Shown: positions 1-6,122, numbered from the stretch's first letter. The stretch is 10,026 nt of DNA from Patescibacteria group bacterium UBA4067 (GCA_002382025.1 DFZB01000007.1:11521-21546); one strand, 5' to 3'. The notes: generated by a model not told the origin, from the letters alone. Translations and numbers: made by a program.

Positions 1-1
1 T

Positions 2-102
2 TTTGAAAGAAATTACATAGTACAGAAAACACATGATTTAGATCCAGATACTGTTTATTATGCTAGAGCTTATGCAACTAATGAAACAGGTACTGGTTAT
101 GG
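2..102 (+). repeat. Fn3-like module repeat, copy A
   Basis: This 101-base stretch matches 401-501 with 7 mismatches, an offset of 399 bases (133 codons) that keeps frame. It encodes the end of an Fn3-like module (FERNYIVQKTHDLDP, then YYARAYATNETGTGYG). The high DNA identity suggests recent duplication or gene conversion, and more copies probably lie upstream of the window. Confidence 0.9.
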
Positions 103-1903
103 AGAACAAAAAGTATTCACCACGAGAAGCGATATTTGTACTTATGCTGGAGGAGTTCTTCTTTGTCACAATGAAGTGGTGAGACATCCAGAAATAGTTA
201 TACCAGTTGTTCAAACCAATACCAGTCCTGACCCTTATTTACCATTTTATTCTGGTGGAACAATAGTTGATACTGGTATTACCTATTATTCAGGTCCAGG
301 AGTTTACAAAGTACAAGCTCATGGTGTTTGTGTCAGTAAATCTCCAATGCCAACAACAGCTGATATTTGTTATAACAATGGTCTTGGTGAAGAAGGTGCT
401 TTTGAAAGAAATTATATAGTACAGAAAACACATGATTTAGATCCTAATACTACATATTATGCTAGAGCTTATGCAACTAATGAAACAGGCACTGGTTATG
501 GCAATCAAATTACATTTACTACTAGAGAAGATTATTGTGTATTTAGTGGAGGAAGAACAATGTGTTATGATTTAGGATATAATACTGCTAGTTATACTAG
601 TTGTGGTGATAATTTCCTTGACTCCAGAAATGGTCAAATATATTCAACTAAAATGTTTGGTTCTCAATGCTGGATGACTAAAAATCTTAATTATGCCACT
701 GGCACAAGCTGGTGTTATGATAATAACTCAGCCAACTGTATTACCTATGGTCGTTTATACAATTGGTCTACAGCAACAGCTGCTTGTCCTTTAGGATGGC
801 AATTACCAAGTGATGCTGATTTTACTACCCTAGAAAGTATAATTGGTTCTGAACGAACAACATGGATGAATTCTAGTGGCTGGGCTGGCTTGTATGGTGG
901 TAGATACGATAATACTAGCAGTACCTTCAGTAATCTTGGTACAATTGGATACTGGTGGTCATCTACTTCGTCTGGTGACGATGCTTGGACTAGAAGTCTT
1001 AGTTCGGGTAATTCTACTGTATTGCGCGATGTCTACAATCAAGGACGTGGGCTTTCAATTCGTTGTATTCAACTTCCTCAGCAATCAGCTCCAAATGCAC
1101 CAACCATGGCTTCTCAAACATCAAGTAGTATTACTCTAAATGAATGTTCTGGAGGTGGATGCGAATATCGATTAGGTAATGGTAGCTGGCAGACATCAGC
1201 TGTGTTTAGTGGATTAACACCATTGACAAGTTATTCCTTTACTCAAAGAAAAGCTGCTACTGAAAGCTTTAGTGTCTCACCGCCAAGTAGTTCAGCAAGT
1301 TTTAGTACTCTATGGGAATGTGGTGTTAATTTCACTGATGAGAGAGATAGTCAAGTATATTCAACTAAAGTGTTTGGCTCTCAATGTTGGATGACTAAAA
1401 ATCTAGCTTATCTTCCTAGTGTAGTGGGTCCTGGAACAGGAAGTGAATCAATTTCATATTATTATGTCTATGATTATGATGGAACAGATGTACCAACCGC
1501 GAAATCACAAACAAATTATACTAACTACGGCGTCCTCTATAACTGGACTGCAGCAGCAAGTGCCTGTCCTACGGATTGGCATACACCAAGCGATACTGAA
1601 TTCAAAACACTTGAAATGCATTTAGGTATGACGCAAGTGCAAGCTGACGCTACTGGTTGGCGCGGAACAGATCAAGGTACAAAAATGAAATCTGGTGGAA
1701 GCTCTCAATGGAATGGTTTATTGGGTGGTATTCGTACTGTAGATAGTAATTTTAGCTACCTTGATTCACGTGGAAGCTGGTGGTCGTCTACTCAGTCGGG
1801 TGACAATGTTTGGAGTCGATCTTTAGATTCGGGTTATGCCACTGTTAATCGCGTTATTGACAATCGAAGTTTAGGGTTTTCACTTCGCTGTGTCCATGAT
1901 TAA
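2..1903 (+). CDS. Large modular surface protein with Fn3-like repeats and two FISUMP domains (5' end outside the window)
   Basis: The frame is open from the first base, so the start lies upstream; the first in-window ATG (176) falls inside a repeat and is not a credible start. Order of domains: the end of one Fn3-like module, a complete second module (about 185-520, with the motif YYARAYATNETGTGYG), FISUMP 1 (602-1072), an Fn3-like linker (about 1083-1315) and FISUMP 2 (1319-1900). Both FISUMP domains show the family hallmarks: Cys-Gly start, QCWMTKNL, YG.LYNW, CP..W..PS, a WWSST motif and a terminal RC. FISUMP (Fibrobacter succinogenes major paralogous domain) is related to the C-type-lectin/formylglycine-enzyme fold and probably binds ligands outside the cell; the actual ligand is unknown. 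No membrane anchor is visible in this part, so any signal peptide or anchor should be upstream. The gene ends with TAATAA. Domain calls come from motif recognition, without a profile search. Confidence 0.9.
   Translation, partial: FERNYIVQKTHDLDPDTVYYARAYATNETGTGYGEQKVFTTRSDICTYAGGVLLCHNEVVRHPEIVIPVVQTNTSPDPYLPFYSGGTIVDTGITYYSGPGVYKVQAHGVCVSKSPMPTTADICYNNGLGEEGAFERNYIVQKTHDLDPNTTYYARAYATNETGTGYGNQITFTTREDYCVFSGGRTMCYDLGYNTASYTSCGDNFLDSRNGQIYSTKMFGSQCWMTKNLNYATGTSWCYDNNSANCITYGRLYNWSTATAACPLGWQLPSDADFTTLESIIGSERTTWMNSSGWAGLYGGRYDNTSSTFSNLGTIGYWWSSTSSGDDAWTRSLSSGNSTVLRDVYNQGRGLSIRCIQLPQQSAPNAPTMASQTSSSITLNECSGGGCEYRLGNGSWQTSAVFSGLTPLTSYSFTQRKAATESFSVSPPSSSASFSTLWECGVNFTDERDSQVYSTKVFGSQCWMTKNLAYLPSVVGPGTGSESISYYYVYDYDGTDVPTAKSQTNYTNYGVLYNWTAAASACPTDWHTPSDTEFKTLEMHLGMTQVQADATGWRGTDQGTKMKSGGSSQWNGLLGGIRTVDSNFSYLDSRGSWWSSTQSGDNVWSRSLDSGYATVNRVIDNRSLGFSLRCVHD
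401..501 (+). repeat. Fn3-like module repeat, copy B
   Basis: Second copy of the 101-base repeat at 2-102. The seven differences are mostly in the codons just before the YYARAYATNE motif. Beyond the repeat the two copies diverge (GEQKVFTT against GNQITFTT), so only the core of the module is strongly conserved. Confidence 0.9.
635..687 (+). repeat. FISUMP N-terminal DNA repeat, copy A
   Basis: A 53-base stretch of FISUMP 1 encoding QIYSTKMFGSQCWMTKNL. It matches 1352-1404 of FISUMP 2 with 4 mismatches at an offset of 717 bases (239 codons). The two FISUMP domains are therefore paralogous copies that are still close at the DNA level at this end, which contrasts with their diverged tails. Confidence 0.85.
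953..1069 (+). other. FISUMP 1 tail, candidate variable region
   Basis: These 39 codons run from WWSST to the terminal RCI. In lectin-fold targets of diversity-generating retroelements this part of the fold carries the variable ligand-binding residues. Aligned without gaps to FISUMP 2 (1778-1894), 24 of 39 codons differ: 13 only at positions 1 and/or 2, 4 only at position 3, and 7 mixed. The conserved skeleton is WWSST..GD..W.RSL.SG..TV.R...N...G.S.RC. The variable-region role is inference, since no template repeat was found. Confidence 0.4.
1352..1404 (+). repeat. FISUMP N-terminal DNA repeat, copy B
   Basis: Counterpart in FISUMP 2 of the stretch at 635-687, encoding QVYSTKVFGSQCWMTKNL. 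Two of its four differences are synonymous (GGT/GGC and TGC/TGT), unlike the tail regions, where changes fall mainly at codon positions 1 and 2. Confidence 0.85.
1778..1900 (+). other. FISUMP 2 tail at the C-terminus, candidate variable region
   Basis: The last 41 codons of the gene, from WWSST to RCVHD. The segment sits at the very C-terminus, is followed after 10 bases (including TAATAA) by a hairpin, and has many NNT/NNC codons, as expected if AAT/AAC codons of a template had been mutated. T-ending codons are common anyway in an AT-rich genome, so this is suggestive only. The terminal stretch TTCGCTGTGT also recurs at the end of the FISUMP gene at 5353-6105. Confidence 0.4.
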
Positions 1904-1910
1904 TAAATAG

Positions 1911-1925
1911 AGTTCACAATGAACT
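1911..1925 (+). other. Small perfect hairpin just after the FISUMP 2 stop codon
   Basis: AGTTCA, loop CAA, TGAACT: a perfect 6-bp stem with a 3-base loop starting 7 bases after the first TAA. No T-run follows, so it is a poor terminator. In phage BPP-1 and related DGRs a hairpin or cruciform just downstream of the variable region is needed for target recognition. This one is in the right place, but its stem is shorter than described examples and could occur by chance. Confidence 0.45.
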
Positions 1926-2026
1926 TAGCGTGATACCACAGATTAGGGTCGTTGTATTAAAAATTAGTTTATTATTTGTAATTTTAATTTATTTATTGTA
2001 TTATTGATATATAATTATAACAATTA

Positions 2027-2049
2027 AATGGTCGGAATCTTATTATAAT
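2027..2049 (+). promoter_or_regulatory. AAATGGTCG motif upstream of the secreted-protein gene
   Basis: GGTCG at 2030-2034 inside AAATGGTCG, followed after 9 bases by TATAAT. GGTCG ends 30 bases before the ATG at 2065. The same element precedes the genes at 4032 and 5353 at nearly the same distance. Its role (operator, promoter element or 5' leader signal) is unknown. Confidence 0.35.
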
Positions 2050-2064
2050 GTATTTTCTTTTATT

Positions 2065-2730
2065 ATGAATCATAAAAACTTATTATTAATTTTATTCTTC
2101 TGTCTTTTTTTAACTCCTTTCATGGCCAATGGTGCAACTGTTGGGGGTTACTTTCAAATAGACGTTAATGTTTTGCGAGATGGAAACAACAATCCTATTT
2201 CCTTAAATAATATTGCTTTATATAGAGACGAACAATCAACATTCCCCGAATTCTTTACAGGAGAAACCATTTATGAGGGTTATTCATATACCTCTTTGTA
2301 TCAAGAATTAACTGTGGGTCAGAGTTATACGTTGGGGTTTGGGAATATGGCTGCGAAACATTTGCGAGCAAACAGTTCGCTAGCCGGCATAATGGTACTG
2401 TTATCTACTAGTACTAACTGTACTACTAGTTGTGCGGACAAGGGCTTTTCGTGCACGGATCAAGCACAGCAACAGCTTGCAGCGAATATTACCGTAGCCG
2501 AGCAGGGTCGTTTGTTGGGCTCTTATACGCGGACCTGCTTGGCCACAGGTGCACCGCTTCGTAGTAATGGTTATAATGTAGGTGGGAGTTGGGAATATGT
2601 ACTCGCCACCGCCCCATCAGACCTTAGCACCGTAACATGCACTTCCGCTGGGTATTGCACAACTCAACAAACCAGCTGCCAGGGGCGACTTTGCGCTTGC
2701 GGTGGATGGAAAATAGTTGTAACAATATAA
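2065..2730 (+). CDS. Small secreted Cys-rich protein of unknown function
   Basis: 221 residues with a clear N-terminal signal peptide (MNHKN, hydrophobic 6-20, likely cleavage near ANGA at 21-24), so it is exported. Residues 25-95 look beta-rich. From about residue 119 on there are nine cysteines (119, 123, 130, 158, 192, 198, 205, 210, 212), which suggests a disulfide-stabilised extracellular domain. I do not recognise the family. The 3' half (about 2340-2710) is near 50-57% G+C by local counts while neighbouring genes are near 25-35%, which suggests recent acquisition or a chimeric gene. No Shine-Dalgarno sequence precedes the ATG. It is convergent with the reverse transcriptase gene and ends 17 bases before an intrinsic terminator. 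Confidence 0.75.
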   Translation: MNHKNLLLILFFCLFLTPFMANGATVGGYFQIDVNVLRDGNNNPISLNNIALYRDEQSTFPEFFTGETIYEGYSYTSLYQELTVGQSYTLGFGNMAAKHLRANSSLAGIMVLLSTSTNCTTSCADKGFSCTDQAQQQLAANITVAEQGRLLGSYTRTCLATGAPLRSNGYNVGGSWEYVLATAPSDLSTVTCTSAGYCTTQQTSCQGRLCACGGWKIVVTI

Positions 2731-2747
2731 ATTAAAAGCTCGAACAT

Positions 2748-2780
2748 GGTCCAAGGGTCAACCCTTGGGCCTTTTCTTTT
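2748..2780 (+). terminator. Intrinsic terminator after the secreted-protein gene
   Basis: GGTCCAAGGG, loop TCAA, CCCTTGGGCC forms a 10-bp stem with a single T-G wobble, followed by TTTTCTTTT. It clearly ends plus-strand transcription. Read on the minus strand the same hairpin lies downstream of the reverse transcriptase stop, but there its T-tract is weak, so bidirectional use is possible but poorer. Confidence 0.9.
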
Positions 2781-2803
2781 CGTTTTAAATTTAAATTGCT
2801 TGA

Positions 2804-3952
2804 TTAACTTTTGTTTTTATTGATTAAGCTTTTGTTTAATTTTGATATATTCTTTTCCATGTTTTTAATTAAACTGGTTAGCTTGTTTAATTGTTCTAGG
2901 ATTAATTTTTGTTCATATTTAAAGTTAATATTGTTTAATAAAAGATTGTTGTGCTTGTTTCTTTGACCAGTTTTTGTTTCTTTCTTCTTCTTTTTTCTAG
3001 AAATGCCCCTTTTCTTTTGGTCATGTTTTTCTTTTATTTCTAATAAAGATTTTAATCCCATGCTTTTTAAAGTGTTGTTGGTTAGAATTAGATTGCTTTG
3101 TTTGTTTTTGCTATCTTTGTTTTTAGATAAATATCTTCTAATTCTCATTCTAATAAAAGAATCAAGTTTATTAAAGTCTTTTTTACAAGAACATATTTTA
3201 TAATAATGTCCAAAGCCAAGTATTTTATTATTTAATAATTTAATAATTACTTTTTCAGGTTTTTTCTTGGTTAAGTGAGTAATATTTATTATCTTATTCT
3301 TTAATTCTTGTATTTTCTTTTCTTTGATTGAAAAATAGCCTGCGTAAAAGTCAAAACCAATAAAACTTATTCTATTTTTGTGAAATCTTCCTGAAATTAG
3401 TTTTTTTTCATTGATTTCTAAGTTTAATTCATTTAATTTAGGAATAATTACTTGTTTAAGTATTTGTTCTGGTTCTTTTTTGTTTTTACAGAAAACAAGG
3501 TAATCATCTGTTTGTCTTAGAAAAGGGCGAGGTATTTTAAGATCAAGTTTTAACAGAAAGATTCCAGCTAAAACATATGATAATTTAGAACCAATTGAAA
3601 GACCCTTTCTATATGGAGATTGCTTAAGGAATTCATTGATAATAGCAATATTTCTTTTGAATCTTCTTGATATTGTTTTTCCAGTTAATTGAATGTATGT
3701 TTCAGGAATTTCATTAATTAATATCTGGTGATTAATTGAGGGAAAATAGAGGTGAATATCAAAATAAAGGAAATAGGGGTATTTTTTTGAATTGATTCTA
3801 ATGAATTCTAACGATTTTTTAGGAATTGGTTGAATCAAATAATGTTCTTTTAGTCTTTGTTTTATTTTTGATTTATATTTCCTTAATAGAAAATTAGACA
3901 ATATTTTATTACTTATTTTTAATTTAAAATAGGGAAGATTGCTTTTATTCAT
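2804..3952 (-). CDS. Reverse transcriptase, DGR/group-II-like, with unusual active-site motif
   Basis: 382 residues. Palm motifs are readable in order: motif A FDIHLYFPSINHQIL (Asp65, very like DGR enzymes), motif B KGLSIGSKLSYVLAG (116-130, in the IGxxxS form rather than the group-II QGxxxSP), motif C RQTDDY (Asp149, Asp150) and ISFIGFDF (195-202). A thumb-like GFGHYYK segment with a following arginine-rich helix (247-274) recalls group-II maturases. Odd points: Gln replaces the Tyr of the usual YxDD; motif A comes at residue 65, so the N-terminal fingers are short; the C-terminus has a Lys/Arg tract (313-332) and a predicted coiled coil (343-378). An in-frame TAA 9 bases upstream of the start region confirms the short N-terminus. 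No endonuclease domain, retron motif or intron domain V was seen. DGR membership is inferred from motifs and FISUMP neighbours; a non-DGR or unknown-group enzyme is possible. Confidence 0.85.
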   Translation of the reverse strand: MNKSNLPYFKLKISNKILSNFLLRKYKSKIKQRLKEHYLIQPIPKKSLEFIRINSKKYPYFLYFDIHLYFPSINHQILINEIPETYIQLTGKTISRRFKRNIAIINEFLKQSPYRKGLSIGSKLSYVLAGIFLLKLDLKIPRPFLRQTDDYLVFCKNKKEPEQILKQVIIPKLNELNLEINEKKLISGRFHKNRISFIGFDFYAGYFSIKEKKIQELKNKIINITHLTKKKPEKVIIKLLNNKILGFGHYYKICSCKKDFNKLDSFIRMRIRRYLSKNKDSKNKQSNLILTNNTLKSMGLKSLLEIKEKHDQKKRGISRKKKKKETKTGQRNKHNNLLLNNINFKYEQKLILEQLNKLTSLIKNMEKNISKLNKSLINKNKS

Positions 3953-4031
3953 ATTTTCATTTGCTTATTTTTTTATAATATAATATAATTTATTAAAAGG
4001 TCGTTTTTATAATAAATTAATTTTAAAGATC
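3953..4031. promoter_or_regulatory. Divergent promoter region between reverse transcriptase and membrane-protein genes
   Basis: A 79-base, extremely AT-rich gap. For the plus strand, TTGCTT (3961-3966) and TATAAT (3984-3989) are 17 bases apart, and another TATAAT lies at 4008-4013. For the minus strand only weak TATATT/TATTAT-like boxes occur. No sequence resembling an A-substituted copy of a FISUMP tail is present, so the gap is not a template repeat. Confidence 0.4.
3996..4013 (+). promoter_or_regulatory. AAAAGGTCG motif upstream of the small membrane-protein gene
   Basis: GGTCG at 3999-4003 followed by TATAAT at 4008-4013; GGTCG ends 28 bases before the ATG at 4032. If the TTGCTT/TATAAT pair at 3961-3989 is the promoter, the motif would fall at the very start of the transcript. 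Confidence 0.35.
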
Positions 4032-4448
4032 ATGAAGCAAAACAAAATTATAGCATTTTTAATCTTGATTTTATTCTTGGTCTTTTTGTTTTTTATTTTC
4101 AACGAAAAGCCTTTTTTGGAAGAAGTTAATATTGAACAACAAGTAGTAATTACAGACGAGAACTTAATAGAAGCCTTAAAAACAAATGAAACAGGAAAAG
4201 ACTTTTTAGAAAAATACGAGGAGTTTGTTATTCAAAAAAGAGATCTTCTTTCGAAAGAAGAAATAGAACAAAGAAAAGTGCAAGGGAACTACATTGAATT
4301 ATTTGAACCTCTTTTATTGGAAGATAACAAGTATGCAGAAATAAGAGTTGTGGCCAAACAAGGAGGCAGGGGAATTGTAGGAACAATAGATTTAGAAACC
4401 AATAAAGCAATGGTGGTTCATTGGTTATTTTTAATAGAAATGAAATAA
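4032..4448 (+). CDS. Small membrane-anchored extracellular protein, function unknown
   Basis: 138 residues: a short Lys-containing N-terminus, one strongly hydrophobic segment (6-23) acting as anchor, then about 115 mostly charged residues expected outside the membrane. The middle (45-88) is Glu/Lys-rich and probably helical; the end has a compact beta-like stretch (GGRGIVGTIDLETNKAMVVHW). I do not recognise the family. The next gene starts 7 bases after its stop, so the two are probably cotranscribed and this protein may assist or accompany the anchored FISUMP protein. It does not look like the DGR accessory protein Avd, which is a soluble four-helix bundle. No Shine-Dalgarno sequence is visible. 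Confidence 0.75.
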   Translation: MKQNKIIAFLILILFLVFLFFIFNEKPFLEEVNIEQQVVITDENLIEALKTNETGKDFLEKYEEFVIQKRDLLSKEEIEQRKVQGNYIELFEPLLLEDNKYAEIRVVAKQGGRGIVGTIDLETNKAMVVHWLFLIEMK

Positions 4449-4455
4449 TAAAAAT

Positions 4456-5304
4456 ATGTATATAATAAATAAAGAAAGAAAAATAATTGTTTTAGTTATC
4501 GTTATTATTCTTGTTATCTTGTTTTTTATGTTAACAAGGACAAACATAAACATAGCTTGGAGCTGTGGACAAGATTTAAAGTATAATGGAGATGTTTATG
4601 GAACAATTAAAATAGGGAATACGTGTGTTTTTAAGAATAATTTAAATACTGAGAAATACAGGAATGGAGAAAAGATAAAATTAATAGAAGGTAAGTTTAA
4701 AGAGCCAGAAGTAGATTTGAGTTTGTTTGGAATTGGTGAACCTTCTGAAAATTCAGAAGAATTATTAGAAGAAATGTTTGCTGAACCGGAAATAAAAGAA
4801 TGGGAAGTGACAAAAGAAGGAGCTTATTCTAATTATGAAAACAATGCCAATAATTCTTTAACTTATGGAAAGTTATATAATTTTTATGCAGTAGTTGATG
4901 CAAGAGGTCTTTGTCCTCAAGGATGGAGAGTTCCTTCTGATGAAGAATGGATGGCAATAGAAGCTTCTTTGGGAATGTGTGAGGGAAAAGATAGTGGTTG
5001 TACACAAGCTTTAAGAGAAAGAGGAGCAAAAGAAGAAATAGGTAATAAGTTAAAAAAACAAGGAGCTTGGGAGTCTTTGTTTGGTGAAAACATTAATCAG
5101 TCTAATTTTAGTGCTTTACCCGGAGGATTAAGAAGCCCCAATGCTATGTTTATGGGTCTTGAATTAACTGCTTCTTTTTGGACTTCTACTGAAGCTAGTG
5201 ATGGTCGTGCTTGGATTCGTAATTTAAGAGATAGAAAAACAGGAGTATATCGTTTAGACGAAGGCATTAATTATGGTGCTTCGGTTCGATGTATAAAAAA
5301 CTAA
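4456..5304 (+). CDS. Membrane-anchored FISUMP protein, divergent
   Basis: 282 residues. A hydrophobic segment (10-26) after a Lys/Arg-rich N-terminus anchors the protein, with the rest outside. The FISUMP domain spans 37-282: CGQDL, YGTIKIGN, YGKLYNFYAV (137-146), CPQGWRVPSDEEW (153-165), FSALPGG, FWTSTEASDGRAW and the terminal VRCIKN. Two departures from the family: the conserved QCWMAENL is replaced by TCVFKNNL (56-63), and an acidic stretch rich in Glu and Pro (about 80-118) sits between the N-terminal part and the core. The fold may therefore be altered or specialised. It lies in a likely operon with the gene at 4032 and is followed by another anchored FISUMP gene. The ligand is unknown. 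Confidence 0.88.
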   Translation: MYIINKERKIIVLVIVIILVILFFMLTRTNINIAWSCGQDLKYNGDVYGTIKIGNTCVFKNNLNTEKYRNGEKIKLIEGKFKEPEVDLSLFGIGEPSENSEELLEEMFAEPEIKEWEVTKEGAYSNYENNANNSLTYGKLYNFYAVVDARGLCPQGWRVPSDEEWMAIEASLGMCEGKDSGCTQALRERGAKEEIGNKLKKQGAWESLFGENINQSNFSALPGGLRSPNAMFMGLELTASFWTSTEASDGRAWIRNLRDRKTGVYRLDEGINYGASVRCIKN

Positions 5305-5313
5305 ATTAAATAA

Positions 5314-5333
5314 AATGGTCGTTTACTTATTAT
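5314..5333 (+). promoter_or_regulatory. AAATGGTCG motif upstream of the second anchored FISUMP gene
   Basis: The 48-base gap 5305-5352 contains AAATGGTCGTTTA; GGTCG is at 5317-5321 and ends 31 bases before the ATG at 5353, with a TATTAT box at 5328-5333. Together with the copies at 2030 and 3999 this suggests that the FISUMP gene has its own start signal instead of relying on readthrough. Confidence 0.35.
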
Positions 5334-5352
5334 TTAAAATAAAAGAAATAAT

Positions 5353-6105
5353 ATGAATCAACAAAAGAGAATGTATTTGCTAATAGGTGGTTTAGTTTTT
5401 GCAATAGTTTTCTTTTTCTTAGCAATTATTAATAAAGATTCTTCTTCTGTAGACTTAAACAAGAATTTTCAATGCGGAGACAATCTTGTTTACGGAGATT
5501 ATAATTATAAAACCGTGAAGATTGGTAATCAATGCTGGATGGCAGAGAATCTTAAAACCACTGTTTATAGAGATGGAACAAATATTTTAAATATTCCTGA
5601 CAGGGGAGAATGGTCTGCAGATAAAAAAGGTGGATATTCTTGTTATCATAATGATATTAAGAATTGTGAAAGTTATGGAGCTTTGTATAATTGGTATGCA
5701 GTAACAAATCCTTCCAGCTTGTGTCCTAAAGGATGGAGTGTTCCTAGCCATGAAAAATGGTCAATTTTAGAGCAATCAATTTGTAATAAATTAGGACATT
5801 CTAATTGTGAAGAAACTTTTTCTACTAGTCAAAGCGTAATGGGTTGGAAAGGAAGTGACGAGGGAATAAATTTAAGAACAACAAGTTTAAATGGTAAAGA
5901 TGCTTATGGGTTTACTGCTTTATTCTCTGGATTCCGTAATTCAAATGGACCTTTTTCTTTTATCCAGGAAAATGGTTTTTGGTGGACATCAACTTCTTCT
6001 AATGAATATGCTATTGGAAGAACCATGGATTTAAAAAACACAGGAATTCGTAGAATTGAAAGTATGAAAAGCAGTGGATTTAGTGTTCGCTGTGTAATGG
6101 ATTAA
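5353..6105 (+). CDS. Membrane-anchored FISUMP protein, canonical
   Basis: 250 residues. An N-terminal hydrophobic segment (8-26) anchors the protein, followed by a short Ser/Asp linker and one nearly textbook FISUMP domain (41-250): CGDNL, YKTVKIGNQCWMAENL (52-67), YRDGTNI, YGALYNWYAV (108-117), CPKGWSVPSHEKW (124-136), a GWKGSDEG segment, FSGFRN, FWWTSTSS (209-216) and the terminal GFSVRCVMD. The tail uses ordinary AT-rich codons and shows no sign of hypervariability by eye. The PilX-like gene follows after 17 bases with no terminator between, so the two probably share a transcript. That links this lectin-like protein to pilus biogenesis by context. Confidence 0.92.
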   Translation: MNQQKRMYLLIGGLVFAIVFFFLAIINKDSSSVDLNKNFQCGDNLVYGDYNYKTVKIGNQCWMAENLKTTVYRDGTNILNIPDRGEWSADKKGGYSCYHNDIKNCESYGALYNWYAVTNPSSLCPKGWSVPSHEKWSILEQSICNKLGHSNCEETFSTSQSVMGWKGSDEGINLRTTSLNGKDAYGFTALFSGFRNSNGPFSFIQENGFWWTSTSSNEYAIGRTMDLKNTGIRRIESMKSSGFSVRCVMD

Positions 6106-6122
6106 CGTGTGTTAAATAAAAG

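Larger units (their letters stand above)
1904..2064 (+). promoter_or_regulatory. AT-rich intergenic region with possible promoter for the secreted-protein gene
   Basis: The gap holds the hairpin at 1911-1925, a GGTCG element at 1947-1951 with no gene start nearby, a second GGTCG at 2030-2034, and two TATAAT boxes (2010-2015 and 2044-2049). Neither box has a convincing -35 partner. If the second is used, the leader would be only about 10 bases. No RNA gene or open frame of note was seen. Confidence 0.35.

Noticed and set aside
876..1139. Overlapping open frames on both strands inside larger genes (for example 876-1139, 1443-1625, 3003-3203, 4228-4410, 4829-5029, 6758-6964, 8382-8630)
   Set aside because: All lie within well-supported genes in other frames, show no domain or start signals, and are expected by chance.
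176..1903. Start of the first gene at the ATG at 176
   Set aside because: The frame is open back to the window edge and the upstream codons encode a second copy of the Fn3-like repeat, so the ATG is internal.
2404..2432. Imperfect inverted repeat around ACTAGTAC and GTACTACTAGT
   Set aside because: It is interrupted by an insertion, lies inside a coding region and encodes a Thr/Ser-rich stretch; there is no support for a functional RNA structure.
2804..3952. Group II intron or retron as the source of the reverse transcriptase
   Set aside because: No intron domain V/VI structure, no endonuclease domain, motif B is IGxxxS instead of QGxxxSP, and the retron-type motifs and msr/msd-like inverted repeats were not seen. 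A distant group-II-like origin remains possible.
1904..4031. Search for a DGR template repeat in the non-coding gaps at 1904-2064, 2731-2803 and 3953-4031, on both strands
   Set aside because: No stretch resembles the FISUMP tails with adenine substitutions. The gaps are plain AT-rich sequence with a hairpin, a terminator and promoter-like boxes. The template, if any, is outside the window.
4032..4448. Accessory protein Avd for a DGR
   Set aside because: The protein has an N-terminal membrane anchor and a beta-like end. Avd is a soluble, basic four-helix bundle of similar size.
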